NCBI RefSeq assembly: GCF_020386635.1
Contig: NZ_CP081942.1
Coordinates: 4,588,001-4,652,000, forward strand
From: Pseudomonas sp. MM211
GTDB taxonomy: Bacteria > Pseudomonadota > Gammaproteobacteria > Pseudomonadales > Pseudomonadaceae
Reading direction: 5' to 3'
Length of the DNA stretch: 64,000 bases
A model generated the notes under the pieces. It was given only the letters and a program-made list of their open reading frames with translations. It did not search any database and had not been told where the DNA came from. Shown here piece by piece: positions 18,030-29,262 of this stretch (the stretch's first letter is position 1; the number at the start of each line of letters is the position of its first letter). A program made the position numbers and the translations under genes.

Positions 18030-18677
18030 TCAGTGCCCCGGCTCATCGTTCCAAAGAATCTTGTGCAGCTGCAGTTGCATGCGCACCGGCAGATTGTCAG
18101 CGATCACCCATTCGGCCAGCTCACGCCCACTCACCTGCTGGTGGCTAGGCGAGAACAGCAGCTCGCCGGCGCGCTCGGCCAGGCCGTACTGGATGATCTT
18201 GCTCACCGACCAGTCATAGTCCTCACGCGAACAAATCACGAACTTGACCTGATCCCGCGGCTGCAGGTACTCGATGTTTTCGTAGCGGTTGCGGGCCACC
18301 TCGGCCGAACCTGGAGTTTTCAGGTCGATGACCTTGCTGACCCGAGTATCGACAGCCGAAACGTCCAGCGCGCCACTGGTTTCCAGGGACACGTCGTAAC
18401 CGGCGTCACACAGACGCTGGAGCAAGGGAATGCAGTTGGGCTGTGCGAGCGGCTCGCCACCGGTAACGCACACATAACGAGGACGGTAGCTCGCCACCTG
18501 CTCGAGGATGGCGTCCAGCGAGAGGATCTCTCCACCACTGAAGGCGTAGGCGGTGTCGCAGTATTGACAGCGCAGGGGGCAGCCGGTCAGGCGCACGAAT
18601 ACCGTCGGCAAGCCGGCAGTACGCGTTTCCCCCTGCAGCGAGAAAAAAATCTCGGTAATGCGCAGGGTATCTTTCAT
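18030..18677 (-). CDS. queE: 7-carboxy-7-deazaguanine synthase QueE
   Basis: A 215-residue radical SAM enzyme that rearranges carboxy-tetrahydropterin into carboxy-deazaguanine. The cluster motif is in [14 protein letters not shown], and the start [10 protein letters not shown] is the family signature. The ATG at 18677 was chosen because the protein start matches the family there. It lies upstream of and coupled to queC; both follow the tol-pal-cpoB block, an order also found in PAO1. Confidence 0.95.
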   Translation of the reverse strand: MKDTLRITEIFFSLQGETRTAGLPTVFVRLTGCPLRCQYCDTAYAFSGGEILSLDAILEQVASYRPRYVCVTGGEPLAQPNCIPLLQRLCDAGYDVSLETSGALDVSAVDTRVSKVIDLKTPGSAEVARNRYENIEYLQPRDQVKFVICSREDYDWSVSKIIQYGLAERAGELLFSPSHQQVSGRELAEWVIADNLPVRMQLQLHKILWNDEPGH

Positions 18678-18820
18678 AGGGGCCACGGGCGTGACGGCGA
18701 AACAGGCCATCCGCCTCCGTTGCGAAAAAGGACAGCGATTCTAAACGAAAAAAACGGCCTGCAGCCATTTTTGACGCCCCTGTCGACGGCCTGTAGCTCG
18801 AGCGCTCAGCTGACGGCCAA

Positions 18821-18847
18821 TAAAAAACCCGCGACAGGCGCGGGTTT
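18821..18847 (-). terminator. Terminator of the tol-pal-cpoB operon
   Basis: AAACCCGCG and CGCGGGTTT pair across 5 nt, and on the minus strand the stem is followed by TTTTTTATTG-like sequence. It lies 18 nt past the cpoB stop. Confidence 0.85.
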
Positions 18848-18864
18848 CGTTCACAAGCTGAGGC

Positions 18865-19683
18865 TTACTGGATGCGCTGTAGGTCACGCTGAGCCAGCTG
18901 AGCAGCCGAAGTGCCCGGATACTGGGCGATGACCTGCTGCAGAATGCCCTTGGCCTTGTCATTGTTGCCTAGGCGAATTTCCACATCGGCCAACTTGAAC
19001 AGCGAATCAGGTACTTTGGAGTGCTGCGGATAGGCCTGACTGACTTTGGCGAAGGCCTGGCCGGCACCCTGCAGATCACCCTTGGCGAGGTTCACTTCCC
19101 CCAGCCAATACTGGGCATTGCCCGCATACTGGCTGTTCGGATAACGACGCAGGAACGCTGCGAAGGCTTGGCTGGCCTTGTCGAAATCCTTGGCCTTGAT
19201 CAGGTCGAAAGCTGCATCGTAAAACAGCTTTTCCTTCGCCGGGTCTGCCGGCTCGCCGGAGGCCTGCGCCTGCCCTGCGTCACCAGCGGAGGAACCACCG
19301 GTGCCATTGCTGGCACCCGCGGCTGGAGAATTCTGTGTGGCTGCAGCACCAGCTGCGGCACCACTGCTCAGACGTTTATCAAGATCCTGGTATCGCTCCA
19401 GGCCTTCTTGCTTCAAACGCTGAATATCGTTCTGCTGCTCTTCAAGCATGCCACGCAGTTGCGCGATTTCCTGCTGCATCTGCTGGAGCTGATTGAACAG
19501 CATGCCCTGCGCCGAAGATGGGGTTTCCACCCCACCTCCAGCGTAGGCGCCAGACGTGCCGTAACCGGCATTCGGACTGGCACCACCGTTACCGGTACTG
19601 CCATCCTGTACGGGAATCTGAGCCCAAGCCGCAAGCGGCAGACTCAGCGCCATAACGGTTACTACACGTCGGCACATTCGCAT
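18865..19683 (-). CDS. cpoB: Cell division coordinator CpoB (YbgF)
   Basis: A 272-residue periplasmic protein: signal peptide about 1-21, a coiled coil near 65-105 (NQLQQMQQEIAQLRGMLEEQ) that trimerises, a low-complexity Gly/Ala/Ser linker, and three TPR-like repeats from about residue 150 (KDFDKASQAFAAFLRRYP and following). CpoB links the Tol-Pal machine to peptidoglycan synthesis during constriction. It starts 6 nt after the pal stop; ATGs at 19683 and 19677 are both possible. It is the last gene of the operon. Confidence 0.92.
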   Translation of the reverse strand: MRMCRRVVTVMALSLPLAAWAQIPVQDGSTGNGGASPNAGYGTSGAYAGGGVETPSSAQGMLFNQLQQMQQEIAQLRGMLEEQQNDIQRLKQEGLERYQDLDKRLSSGAAAGAAATQNSPAAGASNGTGGSSAGDAGQAQASGEPADPAKEKLFYDAAFDLIKAKDFDKASQAFAAFLRRYPNSQYAGNAQYWLGEVNLAKGDLQGAGQAFAKVSQAYPQHSKVPDSLFKLADVEIRLGNNDKAKGILQQVIAQYPGTSAAQLAQRDLQRIQ

Positions 19684-19689
19684 ATCGAA

Positions 19690-20187
19690 TTACTTACGCA
19701 GTTCGACGCGACGGTTCTGAGCCCAGGATTGCTCGTCGTTGCCAGTGGCAACAGGACGCTCTTCACCGTAGGAAACCAGTTCCAGCTGAGCAGGGGAAAC
19801 GCCCTGCAGTACCAGGTAACGCTGAACGGCCTTGGCGCGACGCTCGCCCAGAGCCATGTTGTATTCGCGGGTACCGCGCTCGTCAGCGTGGCCTTCCAGG
19901 ACGACGCGAGCGCCATTACCTTTCAGATCCTTGGCATGAACGTCCAGAGCGCGCATGGCTTCCGGCTTCAGGTCAGAGCTGTCGTATTCGAAGTAGAAAG
20001 TGGTGATAGCGCGCAGAGCGGCTTCTTCACTCAGGCTGCCGTCGACAGCGCCGGTGTTTGCACCGTAGCCAGCGTTCGGGTCTACAGCGCCTTCGCCAGC
20101 GGTATCACCGCCTTTGGAGGAACAACCAACAGCCACTGCCAGAGCCAGGCTCAGTGCAGCAAATTTGCCAAATTTCAGCATTTCCAT
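19690..20187 (-). CDS. pal: Peptidoglycan-associated lipoprotein Pal (OprL)
   Basis: A 165-residue outer-membrane lipoprotein with lipobox AVAVGC (Cys22), a Gly-rich linker and a C-terminal OmpA-like domain ([36 protein letters not shown]) that binds diaminopimelate in peptidoglycan. It partners TolB and TolA to keep the outer membrane attached during division. AGGAG sits 7 nt before the ATG at 20187. Known as OprL in P. aeruginosa. Confidence 0.95.
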   Translation of the reverse strand: MEMLKFGKFAALSLALAVAVGCSSKGGDTAGEGAVDPNAGYGANTGAVDGSLSEEAALRAITTFYFEYDSSDLKPEAMRALDVHAKDLKGNGARVVLEGHADERGTREYNMALGERRAKAVQRYLVLQGVSPAQLELVSYGEERPVATGNDEQSWAQNRRVELRK

Positions 20188-20245
20188 GTGTAACTCCTAA
20201 TGAACCCCAGTGTGTTAAGCATACAAACAGGTGAAGCACCGCGCA

Positions 20246-21544
20246 TCAGTTCAGGAAGGGGAACCAGGATGGCTCTCGAACTTCGCCTTGAGCGGTAGGT
20301 AGAGGGAGCCTAACGCGACCGTTAACGGACGCTAACATCAGGACTCCCCGCCCCTGCTGGCGGGTAGCGTAGATTATCATCGTTCCATTGGGCGCGACAG
20401 TAGGCGACTCATCCAAACTTGTATCTGAAAGAATGCGCAAATTGCCACGCTCAAGATCCTGTGCAGCTACCTTGAACACGGTGTAACCATCCTGGCGATG
20501 AATCATTACCAGGGTCTTTTCGTCGGCAGACAATTTTGGGTTGGCATTGTAGTTGCCGACGAAGGTCACTCGTTCGACCGCACCAGAATTGATGTTGGTC
20601 TTATAAATCTGTGGCTTGCCCGAGCGGTCAGAGGTGAAATAGATCGTCTGACCGTCCTTGCCCCAGAAAGGCTCGGTATCGATGGCGTAGTGGTTGGTAA
20701 CGCGGCGCAGATTTTTGGAGGCTATGTCCATGACATAGACTTCCGGGTTGCCGTCTTTCGACAGCGTGAACGCCAGCTTGCTGCCATCCGGCGACCAGGC
20801 AGGCGCGCCGTTGAGGCCTTCGAAGTTGGTGACCTGCTCGCGACGACCGGTATCGATGTGCTGCACGAAGATGCGCGGACGTTTCTGTTCGAAGGAAACG
20901 TAGGCGATACGCTTGCCATCGGACGCGAACGACGGCGACAGGATCGGCTCACGGGACTGCAGCAGGGTTACTGCACGGGCACCGTCATAGTCCGAACGCT
21001 GCAGAGTGTAACGGGTGTTGTTCACCCCGAAGCGCTCTGCAGTGACGTAAAGCATGCGAGTGGAGAACGCGCCCTTGACGCCGGTAAGCTTCTCGAACGA
21101 CTGATCGGCGATATGGTGAGCCATGTCGCGAAGTTGATCGGTGCTGCCGCCAACGTTGCCGGTCAGTACTTGTTGCTCGGTGGCTACGTTGAACAGAGCG
21201 AACTGAATCTGCAGACGTGCACCGTTGGGCACGATGTTGCCAACCAGCACGTACTGGGCGCCCAACGCCTTCCAGTCACGGTAGATGACTTCGCTGCCTT
21301 GAGTCGGCAGGCTGATCATGTTCTGCCGTGGAATCGGCTCGAACACGCCGGAGTTGCGCAGATCATTGCCAACGATAGTGGCGATGTCTTCGGGCAGCAC
21401 ATTGCCGCCCTGCCAGCCGAACGGCACCACGGCAATCGGCGTGGCTCGATCGGTGCCGGTGCTGATCACCAGGGGATCAGCCGCCTGCACGCTACCGACC
21501 AGCATGGCCAGCCCCAGTACAACGATTCGCATCAGGGTATTCAC
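20246..21544 (-). CDS. tolB: Tol-Pal system periplasmic protein TolB
   Basis: A 432-residue periplasmic protein: signal peptide of about 21 residues ending SVQA, an N-terminal mixed domain, then a six-bladed beta-propeller with repeated [16 protein letters not shown] motifs from about residue 190. It binds Pal and signals to TolA. The start is GTG at 21544, overlapping the tolA stop by 4 nt (GTGA); an ATG at 21532 would trim the signal peptide and lacks a ribosome site. Confidence 0.95.
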   Translation of the reverse strand: MNTLMRIVVLGLAMLVGSVQAADPLVISTGTDRATPIAVVPFGWQGGNVLPEDIATIVGNDLRNSGVFEPIPRQNMISLPTQGSEVIYRDWKALGAQYVLVGNIVPNGARLQIQFALFNVATEQQVLTGNVGGSTDQLRDMAHHIADQSFEKLTGVKGAFSTRMLYVTAERFGVNNTRYTLQRSDYDGARAVTLLQSREPILSPSFASDGKRIAYVSFEQKRPRIFVQHIDTGRREQVTNFEGLNGAPAWSPDGSKLAFTLSKDGNPEVYVMDIASKNLRRVTNHYAIDTEPFWGKDGQTIYFTSDRSGKPQIYKTNINSGAVERVTFVGNYNANPKLSADEKTLVMIHRQDGYTVFKVAAQDLERGNLRILSDTSLDESPTVAPNGTMIIYATRQQGRGVLMLASVNGRVRLPLPTAQGEVREPSWFPFLN

Positions 21545-22551
21545 AGACCTAAATCCTCCGGTTTGAAGACGGCACGACGCTGCCGGTAAAGCCGATCGAA
21601 CGTGGCACGATCAAGTTGCTGCATTTCTGCAATACGCCCCACGTTGCGCACTGCCTGTACTGCTGAACTGTCGAACGGCGAGTCACCGCTAGAGCGACTG
21701 ACACTGGCATTGGTGATGGTGCCGTCGGGCAACATCTCGATCAGCACCTCAACACTCATGCCATTGCGCGCCGACGGCGGCCGCCGCCACTGCTCACTTA
21801 CCAATTTGACGATCAGATCATCGAGGCTACCCGCAACCTGATCACCCTGAGTCTCGGCCAGCGCCTGCTGACGCTCGGTGTCATCGGACAGCAGCTCGGC
21901 CAAAGCCGCTGCTTTCTTGTCCTCTACCGCTTTGCGCTCAGCTGCCTGTGCATTAGCTTTTTTCTTGGCATCCTCGGCAGCTTTCTTTTTCGCTGCATCG
22001 GCTGCCGCTTTCTTCTTGGCCTCTTCAGCTGCCTTTTTCTTGGCATCCTCGGCGGCTTTTTTCTTCGCTTCCGCTTCAGCAGCCTTTTTCTTGTCGGCCT
22101 CAAGCGCAGCTTTTACCTTGGCGACATCAGCCAGCTTCTTCTGCTCGGCTGCTTTCGTCGCGGCATCGGCCTCTGCCTTCTTCGCCGCATCGGCCTTTTG
22201 AGCTTCTTCGACTTTCTTTTGTTCCGCTGCTTTAGCGGCCTGCTGTTTCTGCGCTTCAGCCTGGGCCTGCTTTTCCTGCTCGGCCTTTTTCTGTTCGAGC
22301 TGTTCAGTCTCGAATTGCGGTGCTGCGGTTTTCTTCGCCTCGCCCGCAATCTTCTGGTTGGTCTGGGTAGTTGCCTGGCTCTGCGACTTCAATTGGTACA
22401 GGGTAGCCTGCACGATCGGTCTTGCTGGTGGCAGATCCGGGGCAAAGGCAAAACTGACGAACAGCATGCCAAACATCAGCACATGCAGACCTACGGCCCA
22501 GACCACCGGCCAGAACAGATTTTCCGAAGGTGAGCGCTCACGCTGCCGCAT
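21541..22551 (-). CDS. tolA: Inner membrane protein TolA
   Basis: A 336-residue protein with one membrane helix near residues 13-35, a very long Ala/Lys/Glu helical domain from about 65 to 220 (repeats of the [16 protein letters not shown] type), and a compact C-terminal domain from about 235 that contacts TolB and Pal. It spans the periplasm and transmits force from TolQR. The repeats make this part prone to length variation and assembly error. Overlaps tolR by one base and tolB by four. Confidence 0.95.
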   Translation of the reverse strand: MRQRERSPSENLFWPVVWAVGLHVLMFGMLFVSFAFAPDLPPARPIVQATLYQLKSQSQATTQTNQKIAGEAKKTAAPQFETEQLEQKKAEQEKQAQAEAQKQQAAKAAEQKKVEEAQKADAAKKAEADAATKAAEQKKLADVAKVKAALEADKKKAAEAEAKKKAAEDAKKKAAEEAKKKAAADAAKKKAAEDAKKKANAQAAERKAVEDKKAAALAELLSDDTERQQALAETQGDQVAGSLDDLIVKLVSEQWRRPPSARNGMSVEVLIEMLPDGTITNASVSRSSGDSPFDSSAVQAVRNVGRIAEMQQLDRATFDRLYRQRRAVFKPEDLGL

Positions 22552-23003
22552 TAGGGCGCCTCGGTAATCAGACCGACGTTACCTACGCCAGCCTGCTGCA
22601 AGCCACCCATAGCGGACATCACAGTGCCGTAATCGACGGCCTTGTCGCCACGTACAAACACCTGCACCTGCTTACCCTGACTGCGAGTCTGGTTGATGAT
22701 GGCGGTGACGGCACGGGTCATCTCATCCAGAGTCAGGGCGCGATCCTGCACCGTATCGGTATCCACTTCAGTGCCCATGTTCCAGTAGTAGGACTTGTCG
22801 GACTTGATGGAGATGGTCAGTACCTGGGAATCATTGTCCTGCGGCAGCACTTCGCTGCTGACCTGAGGAAGGTCGACCTTGACCCCCTGGTTGAGCATCG
22901 GCGCCGTGACCATGAAGATGACCAGCAGCACCAACATCACATCGATGTAAGGCACTACGTTCATCTCGGCGACGGGCTTGCGTCTATTGCGAATTCTGGC
23001 CAT
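22551..23003 (-). CDS. tolR: Tol-Pal motor protein TolR
   Basis: A 150-residue ExbD-family protein with one N-terminal membrane helix; the Asp in VPYIDVMLVLLVIF is the proton-path residue essential in TolR/ExbD. The periplasmic domain includes the VRGDKAVDYGTVM motif. It forms the proton-driven motor with TolQ. The stop overlaps the tolA start (TAATG). Confidence 0.95.
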   Translation of the reverse strand: MARIRNRRKPVAEMNVVPYIDVMLVLLVIFMVTAPMLNQGVKVDLPQVSSEVLPQDNDSQVLTISIKSDKSYYWNMGTEVDTDTVQDRALTLDEMTRAVTAIINQTRSQGKQVQVFVRGDKAVDYGTVMSAMGGLQQAGVGNVGLITEAP

Positions 23004-23036
23004 GGCTCTGAAAACCTATCTATGAATGCCTAAGGC

Positions 23037-23732
23037 TTATTCTTCACTGCTATGCACTTTGCGGTGCAGGATCGCTTGGAACTCGTCGGCGAAGGTGTAA
23101 TAACGAGAGATCAGCATCTCACCGCGGGCAGCGAAACGGTTGTAGGCGATAACGGCAGGGATCGCAGCGAACAGACCGATAGCCGTGGCGATCAGTGCCT
23201 CAGCAATGCCGGGCGCTACGGTTGCCAGAGTAGCCTGCTGCACCTGAGCCAGACCTCGGAAGGAATTCATGATCCCCCACACGGTACCGAACAGACCGAT
23301 GTAAGGACTGGTGGAGCCGACGGTAGCGAGAAACGGCAAGCTCTGCTCGAGCTTCTCTTCTTCGCGGGAAATGGCTACGCGCATGGAACGAGCAACACCA
23401 TCCATTACCGCGTCTGGATCCATCCCAGGCTGCTGACGCAGGCGAGAGAACTCCTTGAAGCCAGCACGGAAAATTTGCTCCAGGCCCGAATCCGGATCTG
23501 GATTGCTGCCCGCCTGACGATACAGTTTGGACAGATCGATACCGGACCAGAAGCGCTCCTCGAAGTTATCAAGTGCACGCTTGGCGCCACGCAGCAAACT
23601 GCTGCGCTGGAAAATCATGACCCAAGAAGTGACCGATGCGGCCACCAGGATCAGCATCACCAACTGCACCACCAGACTGGCGTTGCTGATCAGACTCCAC
23701 ATAGACATGTGGTCAACGGCGTTGGCTTCCAC
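23037..23732 (-). CDS. tolQ: Tol-Pal motor protein TolQ
   Basis: A 231-residue ExbB/MotA-family protein with three membrane helices (about 14-38, 137-158 and 170-192) and the family motif AGSTSPYIGLFGTVWGI-like stretch before helix two. It conducts protons with TolR. The start is GTG at 23732, supported by AGGAGA seven bases upstream; it begins 2 nt after the ybgC stop, so the two are coupled. Confidence 0.93.
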   Translation of the reverse strand: MEANAVDHMSMWSLISNASLVVQLVMLILVAASVTSWVMIFQRSSLLRGAKRALDNFEERFWSGIDLSKLYRQAGSNPDPDSGLEQIFRAGFKEFSRLRQQPGMDPDAVMDGVARSMRVAISREEEKLEQSLPFLATVGSTSPYIGLFGTVWGIMNSFRGLAQVQQATLATVAPGIAEALIATAIGLFAAIPAVIAYNRFAARGEMLISRYYTFADEFQAILHRKVHSSEE

Positions 23733-23734
23733 GC

Positions 23735-24187
23735 TTACTCTCCTGCAGTAGATGTACCGGTACCATCCTGCTTGGCGAACGCGGTTCGCACAGACAGAGG
23801 CATGGCCCGGGGTTTGAAATTATCGGCGCACACACAGGCCACCAGAAACTGCCCTTCGCAGAGCAGCGCATTATCCGTTACCCGCCTCACCTGCTGACGA
23901 AAGCGCAGGCTGGCACGGTTCAATTCAGTTACTTCAGCACTTACCAGCAATTCGTCGTCCAGCCGCGCCGGCGCGTGATAGCGCGCCTCGCTGGAGTGCA
24001 CGACGAACAATAGACCCTCTGCAGCCAGCGTCGACTGGGCAAAACCCAGCTCGCGCAGCCGCTCGGTTCGAGCCCGCTCCATGAATTTGAGGTAGTTGAC
24101 GTAATAGACGACACCACCGGCATCGGTATCTTCGTAGTAAACACGACAGCGATGGGCGAACGGCTGACCAGCGTATTGCGCGCGCAT
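23735..24187 (-). CDS. ybgC: Tol-Pal-associated acyl-CoA thioesterase YbgC
   Basis: A 150-residue hot-dog thioesterase. The catalytic Asp sits in [19 protein letters not shown], the 4-hydroxybenzoyl-CoA thioesterase signature. YbgC is the first gene of the tol-pal operon in most gammaproteobacteria and hydrolyses short acyl-CoA or acyl-ACP in the cytoplasm; its link to envelope function is still vague. It follows ruvB by about 50 nt and is coupled to tolQ. Confidence 0.92.
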   Translation of the reverse strand: MRAQYAGQPFAHRCRVYYEDTDAGGVVYYVNYLKFMERARTERLRELGFAQSTLAAEGLLFVVHSSEARYHAPARLDDELLVSAEVTELNRASLRFRQQVRRVTDNALLCEGQFLVACVCADNFKPRAMPLSVRTAFAKQDGTGTSTAGE

Positions 24188-24237
24188 ACTCTAGTGCCCG
24201 CACCGAGTCTTGCCAATCAGCGCGACAAGTATTTTTT

Positions 24238-25293
24238 TCATTGCCCCTCACCCTCTGTGAACAAGTCGAGCACTGGCCGCTCATCCATGCGTTTCGGCGT
24301 ATTCAGACCAAAATGCAAGTAAGCATGTCGGGTCACTACTCGCCCTCTCGGCGTGCGCATGATGTAACCCTGCTGGATCAGGTAAGGCTCCAGCACATCT
24401 TCTATCGTGTGCCGCTCCTCGCTGATCGCCGCAGCCAGGCTATCGACGCCGACCGGGCCGCCGTCGAACTTCTCGATCATGGTCAGCAACAAGCGGCGAT
24501 CCTGGTGATCGAACCCACGCTCGTCCACATCCAGCAGGTTCAAGGCCAGGTCGGCGATCTGCCGGGTGATCTCGCCCTGCCCACGTACCTCTGCGAAATC
24601 CCGAACGCGACGCAGCAGGCGGTTGGCGATACGCGGCGTACCACGAGCCCGCCGGGCGATCTCGAACGCCCCCTCGGGCTCAATCGGCAAACCGAGAATG
24701 CCGGCCGCACGCATGATGATGGTCGCCAGGTCTTCGATGTTATAGAACTCAAGACGCTGCACGATGCCGAAGCGGTCACGCAGCGGATTGGTCAGCATCC
24801 CAGCCCGAGTGGTTGCGCCGACCAGGGTGAAGGGCGGCAAATCGAGCTTGATCGAACGAGCGGCAGGCCCCTCACCAATCATGATATCGAGCTGAAAATC
24901 TTCCATCGCCGGGTACAGCACTTCTTCGACGATGGGCGATAGACGATGAATTTCGTCAATAAACAGTACATCACCGGGCTCAAGATTAGTCAGCAGCGCA
25001 GCCAGATCACCAGGACGTTCGAGCACGGGGCCCGAAGTGCTCTTGATGGAAACGTTCATTTCCTGGGCAATAATGTTCGCCAGGGTAGTCTTACCCAAGC
25101 CCGGCGGGCCGAAGATCAGCGTGTGATCGAGTGGCTCCTTGCGACCGCGGGCCGCCTGGATGAACAGCTCCATCTGCTCACGCACCACGGGCTGGCCAAT
25201 GTACTCGGCCAGCGACAACGGTCGGATGGCGCGGTCGACCTGCTCGTCGCGGTCGCGGCTACCTGCCGTAACCAGCCTGTCTGCTTCGAGCAT
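24238..25293 (-). CDS. ruvB: Holliday junction helicase motor RuvB
   Basis: A 351-residue AAA+ ATPase driving branch migration with RuvA. Walker A is [11 protein letters not shown] (about residue 65), Walker [11 protein letters not shown], sensor region GATTRAGML and the C-terminal winged helix includes [10 protein letters not shown]. Start ATG directly abuts the ruvA stop. The operon order is ruvC-ruvA-ruvB. Confidence 0.97.
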   Translation of the reverse strand: MLEADRLVTAGSRDRDEQVDRAIRPLSLAEYIGQPVVREQMELFIQAARGRKEPLDHTLIFGPPGLGKTTLANIIAQEMNVSIKSTSGPVLERPGDLAALLTNLEPGDVLFIDEIHRLSPIVEEVLYPAMEDFQLDIMIGEGPAARSIKLDLPPFTLVGATTRAGMLTNPLRDRFGIVQRLEFYNIEDLATIIMRAAGILGLPIEPEGAFEIARRARGTPRIANRLLRRVRDFAEVRGQGEITRQIADLALNLLDVDERGFDHQDRRLLLTMIEKFDGGPVGVDSLAAAISEERHTIEDVLEPYLIQQGYIMRTPRGRVVTRHAYLHFGLNTPKRMDERPVLDLFTEGEGQ

Positions 25294-25899
25294 TTACAGC
25301 ATTCCTTTCAGCGCGCGACGAATCATGTCTTCACTACTCAACCCATCTTCTTTGACCGCCGAAACGGCGCGACTGGCTTCCTGCGGCTTGTAGCCCAGAG
25401 AGATAAGCGCACTGACCGCATCATTCTCCGCGCTTGTGACTGCGCTACCCGCACGAGGTTCAACCACCAGGTTGGCCATGCCGGGTACCGTCTCCCAGGC
25501 CTTGAAGCGATCCTTGAGTTCGACCAGCAGGCGCTCTGCGGTTTTCTTACCGACGCCAGGAATTTTCACCAGCACGGCTGTGTCCTGAGCCTGCACGCAA
25601 CGCACCAATTCATCGACCTCCAGCCCCGACATCAACGCCAGCGCCAGCTTGGGGCCCACGCCATTGAGGCGAATGAGCTCGCGAAATAGCTCGCGCTCAC
25701 GCTTCTCGAAAAAGCCATAAAGCAGATGCGCATCCTCGCGCACCACCAAATGAGTGTGCAGCGTCAGCGGCTCACCCAACGAGGGCAAACGGTACAACGT
25801 GGTCATGGGGACTTCCAGCTCATAGCCCAGACCATTCACATCCAGAATCAAATGTGGCGGCTGCTTTTCCGCCAGGGTGCCGCGTAAACGTCCGATCAC
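25294..25899 (-). CDS. ruvA: Holliday junction binding protein RuvA
   Basis: A 201-residue protein: OB-fold domain at the N-terminus ([12 protein letters not shown]), two helix-hairpin-helix motifs ([10 protein letters not shown] and [12 protein letters not shown]) for junction DNA, and a flexible linker to the C-terminal domain that binds RuvB ([12 protein letters not shown]). Lies 21 nt after ruvC and abuts ruvB. Confidence 0.97.
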   Translation of the reverse strand: MIGRLRGTLAEKQPPHLILDVNGLGYELEVPMTTLYRLPSLGEPLTLHTHLVVREDAHLLYGFFEKRERELFRELIRLNGVGPKLALALMSGLEVDELVRCVQAQDTAVLVKIPGVGKKTAERLLVELKDRFKAWETVPGMANLVVEPRAGSAVTSAENDAVSALISLGYKPQEASRAVSAVKEDGLSSEDMIRRALKGML

Positions 25900-25920
25900 C
25901 GGCGCATTCCTTCAACTCGA

Positions 25921-26445
25921 TTACAAACGAAGACGACCACCGCGCCGCTTGGCGCTGGCCAGACCATGGGGAATAAGACTCTGCCGGTGATGAGCATGAC
26001 ACAGGGCGATGCCCAGAGCGTCCGAGGCATCGATCTGCGGTTTCTGCACCAGCTTAAGTAGGTGCATGACCATCATCTGCACCTGCTGCTTGTCCGCCGC
26101 GCCGGTTCCGACCACCGCCTGCTTGACCTGGGTCGCCGTGTATTCGCTGATTTCCAGGCCTGCTTCCATAGCGGCGACGATAGCGGCACCACGCGCCTGC
26201 CCAAGCTTAAGTGCCGAATCGGCATTGCGCGCCATGAACACCTGTTCGATGCCCATGGTCACCGGCCCGAAGGTACGAATTACCTCACTGACGCCGCGAA
26301 AGACAATCTGCAAGCGCTCCGGTAGAGGCCCACCACCCGTTCGAATACAGCCTGACGCTACGTACTCACATGTGCGCCCCGTATCACGTATCACACCGTA
26401 ACCGGTAATGCGGGAACCGGGGTCAATCCCCAGAATCAGCGTCAT
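25921..26445 (-). CDS. ruvC: Holliday junction endonuclease RuvC
   Basis: A 174-residue RNase H-fold nuclease. Catalytic acids are visible: Asp8 in [14 protein letters not shown], Glu in [10 protein letters not shown], and the two aspartates in [16 protein letters not shown]. It cuts junctions held by RuvAB. Start 26445 gives the family start [10 protein letters not shown]; the longer frame to 26565 adds unrelated residues. A terminator separates it from yebC, so ruvCAB likely starts in the 170 nt before it. Confidence 0.96.
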   Translation of the reverse strand: MTLILGIDPGSRITGYGVIRDTGRTCEYVASGCIRTGGGPLPERLQIVFRGVSEVIRTFGPVTMGIEQVFMARNADSALKLGQARGAAIVAAMEAGLEISEYTATQVKQAVVGTGAADKQQVQMMVMHLLKLVQKPQIDASDALGIALCHAHHRQSLIPHGLASAKRRGGRLRL

Positions 26446-26613
26446 GCCTGTCATCCACCAGTGGCATTGGCTGCCACACTGTCTATTTATCCAGGCGCGA
26501 GTATAGGGTCGTCGATAGGTCGCCGTCATCCAAAGGATCCACAGCCCGTCGGACATAAGATGCATTTTTCATCATAAGAGCCCTGGCTCGCGCAAAACGG
26601 TCGGCCATAAAAA

Positions 26614-26643
26614 AGCCGGAAGCCCCCATGGCAACTTCCGGCT
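26614..26643 (-). terminator. Terminator of yebC
   Basis: AGCCGGAAG and CTTCCGGCT pair across 12 nt; the minus strand continues TTTTTTATGG. A standard intrinsic terminator 20 nt past the yebC stop. Confidence 0.85.
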
Positions 26644-26662
26644 CTACAACCCACTCAGACTA

Positions 26663-27412
26663 TCAGCCGAGCTGTTCCATGATCTCGTCGGAGACTTCGG
26701 CGTTGTGATAGACGTTTTGCACATCATCCAGGTCTTCGAGCATATCGATCAGCTTGAATACCTTCTGCGCGGTTTCCAGATCGGTGATCGGCGCACTGAT
26801 CGACGGGATCATGGCGATATCCGCCTCCTCACCCTTGAAGCCGGCAGTGCTCAGCGCTTCGTTCACTGCGTGGAACTCGGTGAAGCTGGTCGAGACCAGC
26901 GCAGCGCCGTCCTCGCCCATCTCCACGTCATCAGCACCGGCTTCCAGCGCAGCTTCCATCAGCGCATCTTCGTCGACACCCGAAGCGAAGCCAATCTGCC
27001 CTCTGCGCTCGAACATGTAAGCCACCGAGCCATCAGTGCCCAGGTTGCCGCCACACTTGGTGAACGCGTGGCGCACTTCGGCGGCGGTGCGGTTGCGGTT
27101 GTCGGTCATCACTTCGACGATGATCGCCACACCGCTCGGCGCATAACCTTCGTAGCTGAACTCGACGACGTTGTCGGCTTCGTTGTTGCCGGCACCGCGG
27201 GCGATGGCACGGTCAATCACGTCGCGGGACATGTTGTTGGTCAACGCTTTGTCGACGGCCAGGCGCAGACGCGGGTTGTCTGCGGGTATCGGGCCACCGT
27301 GCTTGGCAGCAACGGTCAGCTCACGGATGAGCTTGGTGAAGATCTTGCCGCGCTTGGCGTCCTGGCGCCCCTTGCGGTGCTTGATGTTGGCCCATTTGGA
27401 ATGACCGGCCAT
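26663..27412 (-). CDS. yebC: YebC/PmpR-family regulator or translation factor
   Basis: A 249-residue cytoplasmic protein starting [15 protein letters not shown], the YebC hallmark, with domains typical of the family ([23 protein letters not shown]). In P. aeruginosa the neighbouring homologue PmpR is reported as a regulator of the quinolone signal; elsewhere YebC proteins help translate proline-rich stretches. Which role holds here is not visible. It lies between aspS and ruvC, a broadly kept order. Confidence 0.93.
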   Translation of the reverse strand: MAGHSKWANIKHRKGRQDAKRGKIFTKLIRELTVAAKHGGPIPADNPRLRLAVDKALTNNMSRDVIDRAIARGAGNNEADNVVEFSYEGYAPSGVAIIVEVMTDNRNRTAAEVRHAFTKCGGNLGTDGSVAYMFERRGQIGFASGVDEDALMEAALEAGADDVEMGEDGAALVSTSFTEFHAVNEALSTAGFKGEEADIAMIPSISAPITDLETAQKVFKLIDMLEDLDDVQNVYHNAEVSDEIMEQLG

Positions 27413-27446
27413 ATTCCACTCCAGATTTTTCAGATTTCACAATGAA

Positions 27447-27470
27447 CGAGCCCAGGTTTCCCTGGGCTCG
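27447..27470 (-). terminator. Hairpin after aspS
   Basis: A perfect 10-bp stem (CGAGCCCAGG / CCTGGGCTCG) with loop TTTC, 17 nt past the aspS stop and just before yebC. The downstream T-run is poor, so read-through into yebC is likely. Confidence 0.55.
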
Positions 27471-27486
27471 GCATACCGTTTGGCGC

Positions 27487-29262
27487 TTACTCCGCCTTGG
27501 GTTGCTCACGAAGGCGAATGTGCAGCTCGCGCAGCGATTTGCCGTCTACCACACCTGGCGCCTGAGTCATGACGCAGGCAGCACTCTGGGTTTTCGGGAA
27601 GGCGATGACTTCGCGAATCGAGCTGGCACCGGTCATCAGCATCACCAGACGGTCGAGGCCGAAGGCCAGACCACCATGGGGCGGTGCACCGTACTTGAGG
27701 GCGTCGAGCAGAAAGCCGAACTTCTCCTGCTGCTCGTCTTCGCTGATACCCAGCACGCGGAACACGGTCTGCTGCATGCCCTTGTCGTGGATACGGATCG
27801 AACCGCCACCCAGTTCGGTGCCGTTGAGCACCAGGTCATAGGCGCGGGACAGCGCTGCGGCCGGGTTGGCCTCCAGCTCTTCGGCCGAGCACTTCGGCGA
27901 GGTGAACGGGTGGTGCATGGCGGTCAGGCTGCCGTCGTCGTTCTCTTCGAACATCGGGAAGTCGACGACCCACAGCGGTGCCCACTCGGCAGTCAGCAGA
28001 TTCAGGTCATGGCCAAGCTTGATGCGCAGCGCGCCCAGAGCATCGTTGACCACCTTGGCGCGGTCGGCGCCGAAGAACACGATGTCACCATCGACCGCGC
28101 CAACGCGATCGAGGATGGTGTTGAGGTTTGGCTCGGCGATGTTCTTGACGATCGGCGACTGCAAGCCTTCAACGCCCTTGGCGCGCTCGTTGACCTTGAT
28201 GTAGGCCAGACCACGGGCGCCGTAGTTGCCGACGAACTTGGTGTAGTCGTCGATCTGCTTACGCGGCATGCTCGCACCGCCGGGTACGCGCAGCGCGGCA
28301 ACGCGGCCTTTCGGATCGTTGGCCGGGCCCGAGAAAACCTTGAAGTCGACATCCTTGAGCTGATCGGCAACGTCGACCAGTTCCATCGGGATGCGCAGAT
28401 CCGGCTTGTCGGAGCCGAAACGACGCATGGCTTCGGCCAGGGTCATGTGCGGTAGCTCGGCGAATTCGACGTCCAGCACTTCCTTGAACAGGTTGCGGAT
28501 CATGGTCTCGGTGAGATGCATGATGTCGGCTTCGTCGAGGAAGCTGGTCTCGATGTCGATCTGGGTGAATTCCGGCTGGCGGTCGGCACGCAGGTCTTCG
28601 TCGCGGAAGCACTTGGCGATCTGGTAGTAGCGGTCGAAGCCGGCGACCATCAGCAATTGCTTGAACAGCTGCGGCGACTGCGGCAATGCGAAGAAGCTGC
28701 CAGCGTGGGTACGGCTCGGCACCAAATAGTCGCGGGCGCCTTCCGGCGTGGCGCGGGTGAGGATCGGCGTTTCCACGTCGAGGAAGCCGTTCTCGTCCAG
28801 GTAGCGACGGATGCTGCTGGTGATACGCGAGCGCAGCTTGAGCTTCTCGGCCATTTCCGGGCGACGCAGGTCGATGAAACGATAGCGCAGGCGGGTTTCT
28901 TCACCGACATCGGAGTATTCGTTGAGCGGGAACGGCGGAGTTTCCGCTTCGTTCAGTACTTCCAGCTCATAGCCGAGCACTTCGATAGCACCCGAGGCCA
29001 TGTTGGCGTTGACCGCACCGGCCGGACGCAGGCGTACCTTGCCGGTAATCTTGACCACGTATTCGCTGCGCACACGGTCAGCCTTGGCGAAGGTGTCGGC
29101 GCGATCCGGGTCGAACACCACCTGAGCCAGGCCTTCACGGTCACGGATGTCGAGGAAGATCACACCGCCGTGGTCACGGCGACGGTGAACCCATCCGCAA
29201 AGGGTGATTTCCTGGCCTTCCAGGCTTTCGTTCAACTGGCCGCAATAGTGGCTGCGCATCAT
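27487..29262 (-). CDS. aspS: Aspartyl-tRNA synthetase, probably non-discriminating
   Basis: A 591-residue class II synthetase: N-terminal OB fold ([20 protein letters not shown]), motif 2 around [19 protein letters not shown], a GAD insertion in the middle, and motif 3 [12 protein letters not shown]. The His in RRRDHGG (His31 from the first Met) is the residue I recall being linked to acceptance of tRNA-Asn in P. aeruginosa AspRS, which makes Asp-tRNA-Asn for GatCAB. Two adjacent ATGs (29262, 29259) are possible starts. First gene of a run that continues with yebC. Confidence 0.95.
   Translation of the reverse strand: MMRSHYCGQLNESLEGQEITLCGWVHRRRDHGGVIFLDIRDREGLAQVVFDPDRADTFAKADRVRSEYVVKITGKVRLRPAGAVNANMASGAIEVLGYELEVLNEAETPPFPLNEYSDVGEETRLRYRFIDLRRPEMAEKLKLRSRITSSIRRYLDENGFLDVETPILTRATPEGARDYLVPSRTHAGSFFALPQSPQLFKQLLMVAGFDRYYQIAKCFRDEDLRADRQPEFTQIDIETSFLDEADIMHLTETMIRNLFKEVLDVEFAELPHMTLAEAMRRFGSDKPDLRIPMELVDVADQLKDVDFKVFSGPANDPKGRVAALRVPGGASMPRKQIDDYTKFVGNYGARGLAYIKVNERAKGVEGLQSPIVKNIAEPNLNTILDRVGAVDGDIVFFGADRAKVVNDALGALRIKLGHDLNLLTAEWAPLWVVDFPMFEENDDGSLTAMHHPFTSPKCSAEELEANPAAALSRAYDLVLNGTELGGGSIRIHDKGMQQTVFRVLGISEDEQQEKFGFLLDALKYGAPPHGGLAFGLDRLVMLMTGASSIREVIAFPKTQSAACVMTQAPGVVDGKSLRELHIRLREQPKAE

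Noticed and set aside
21541..22551. TolA repeats as a tandem DNA repeat or CRISPR-like array
   Set aside because: The periodicity is that of Ala/Lys heptads in a coding helix, with no regular spacers.
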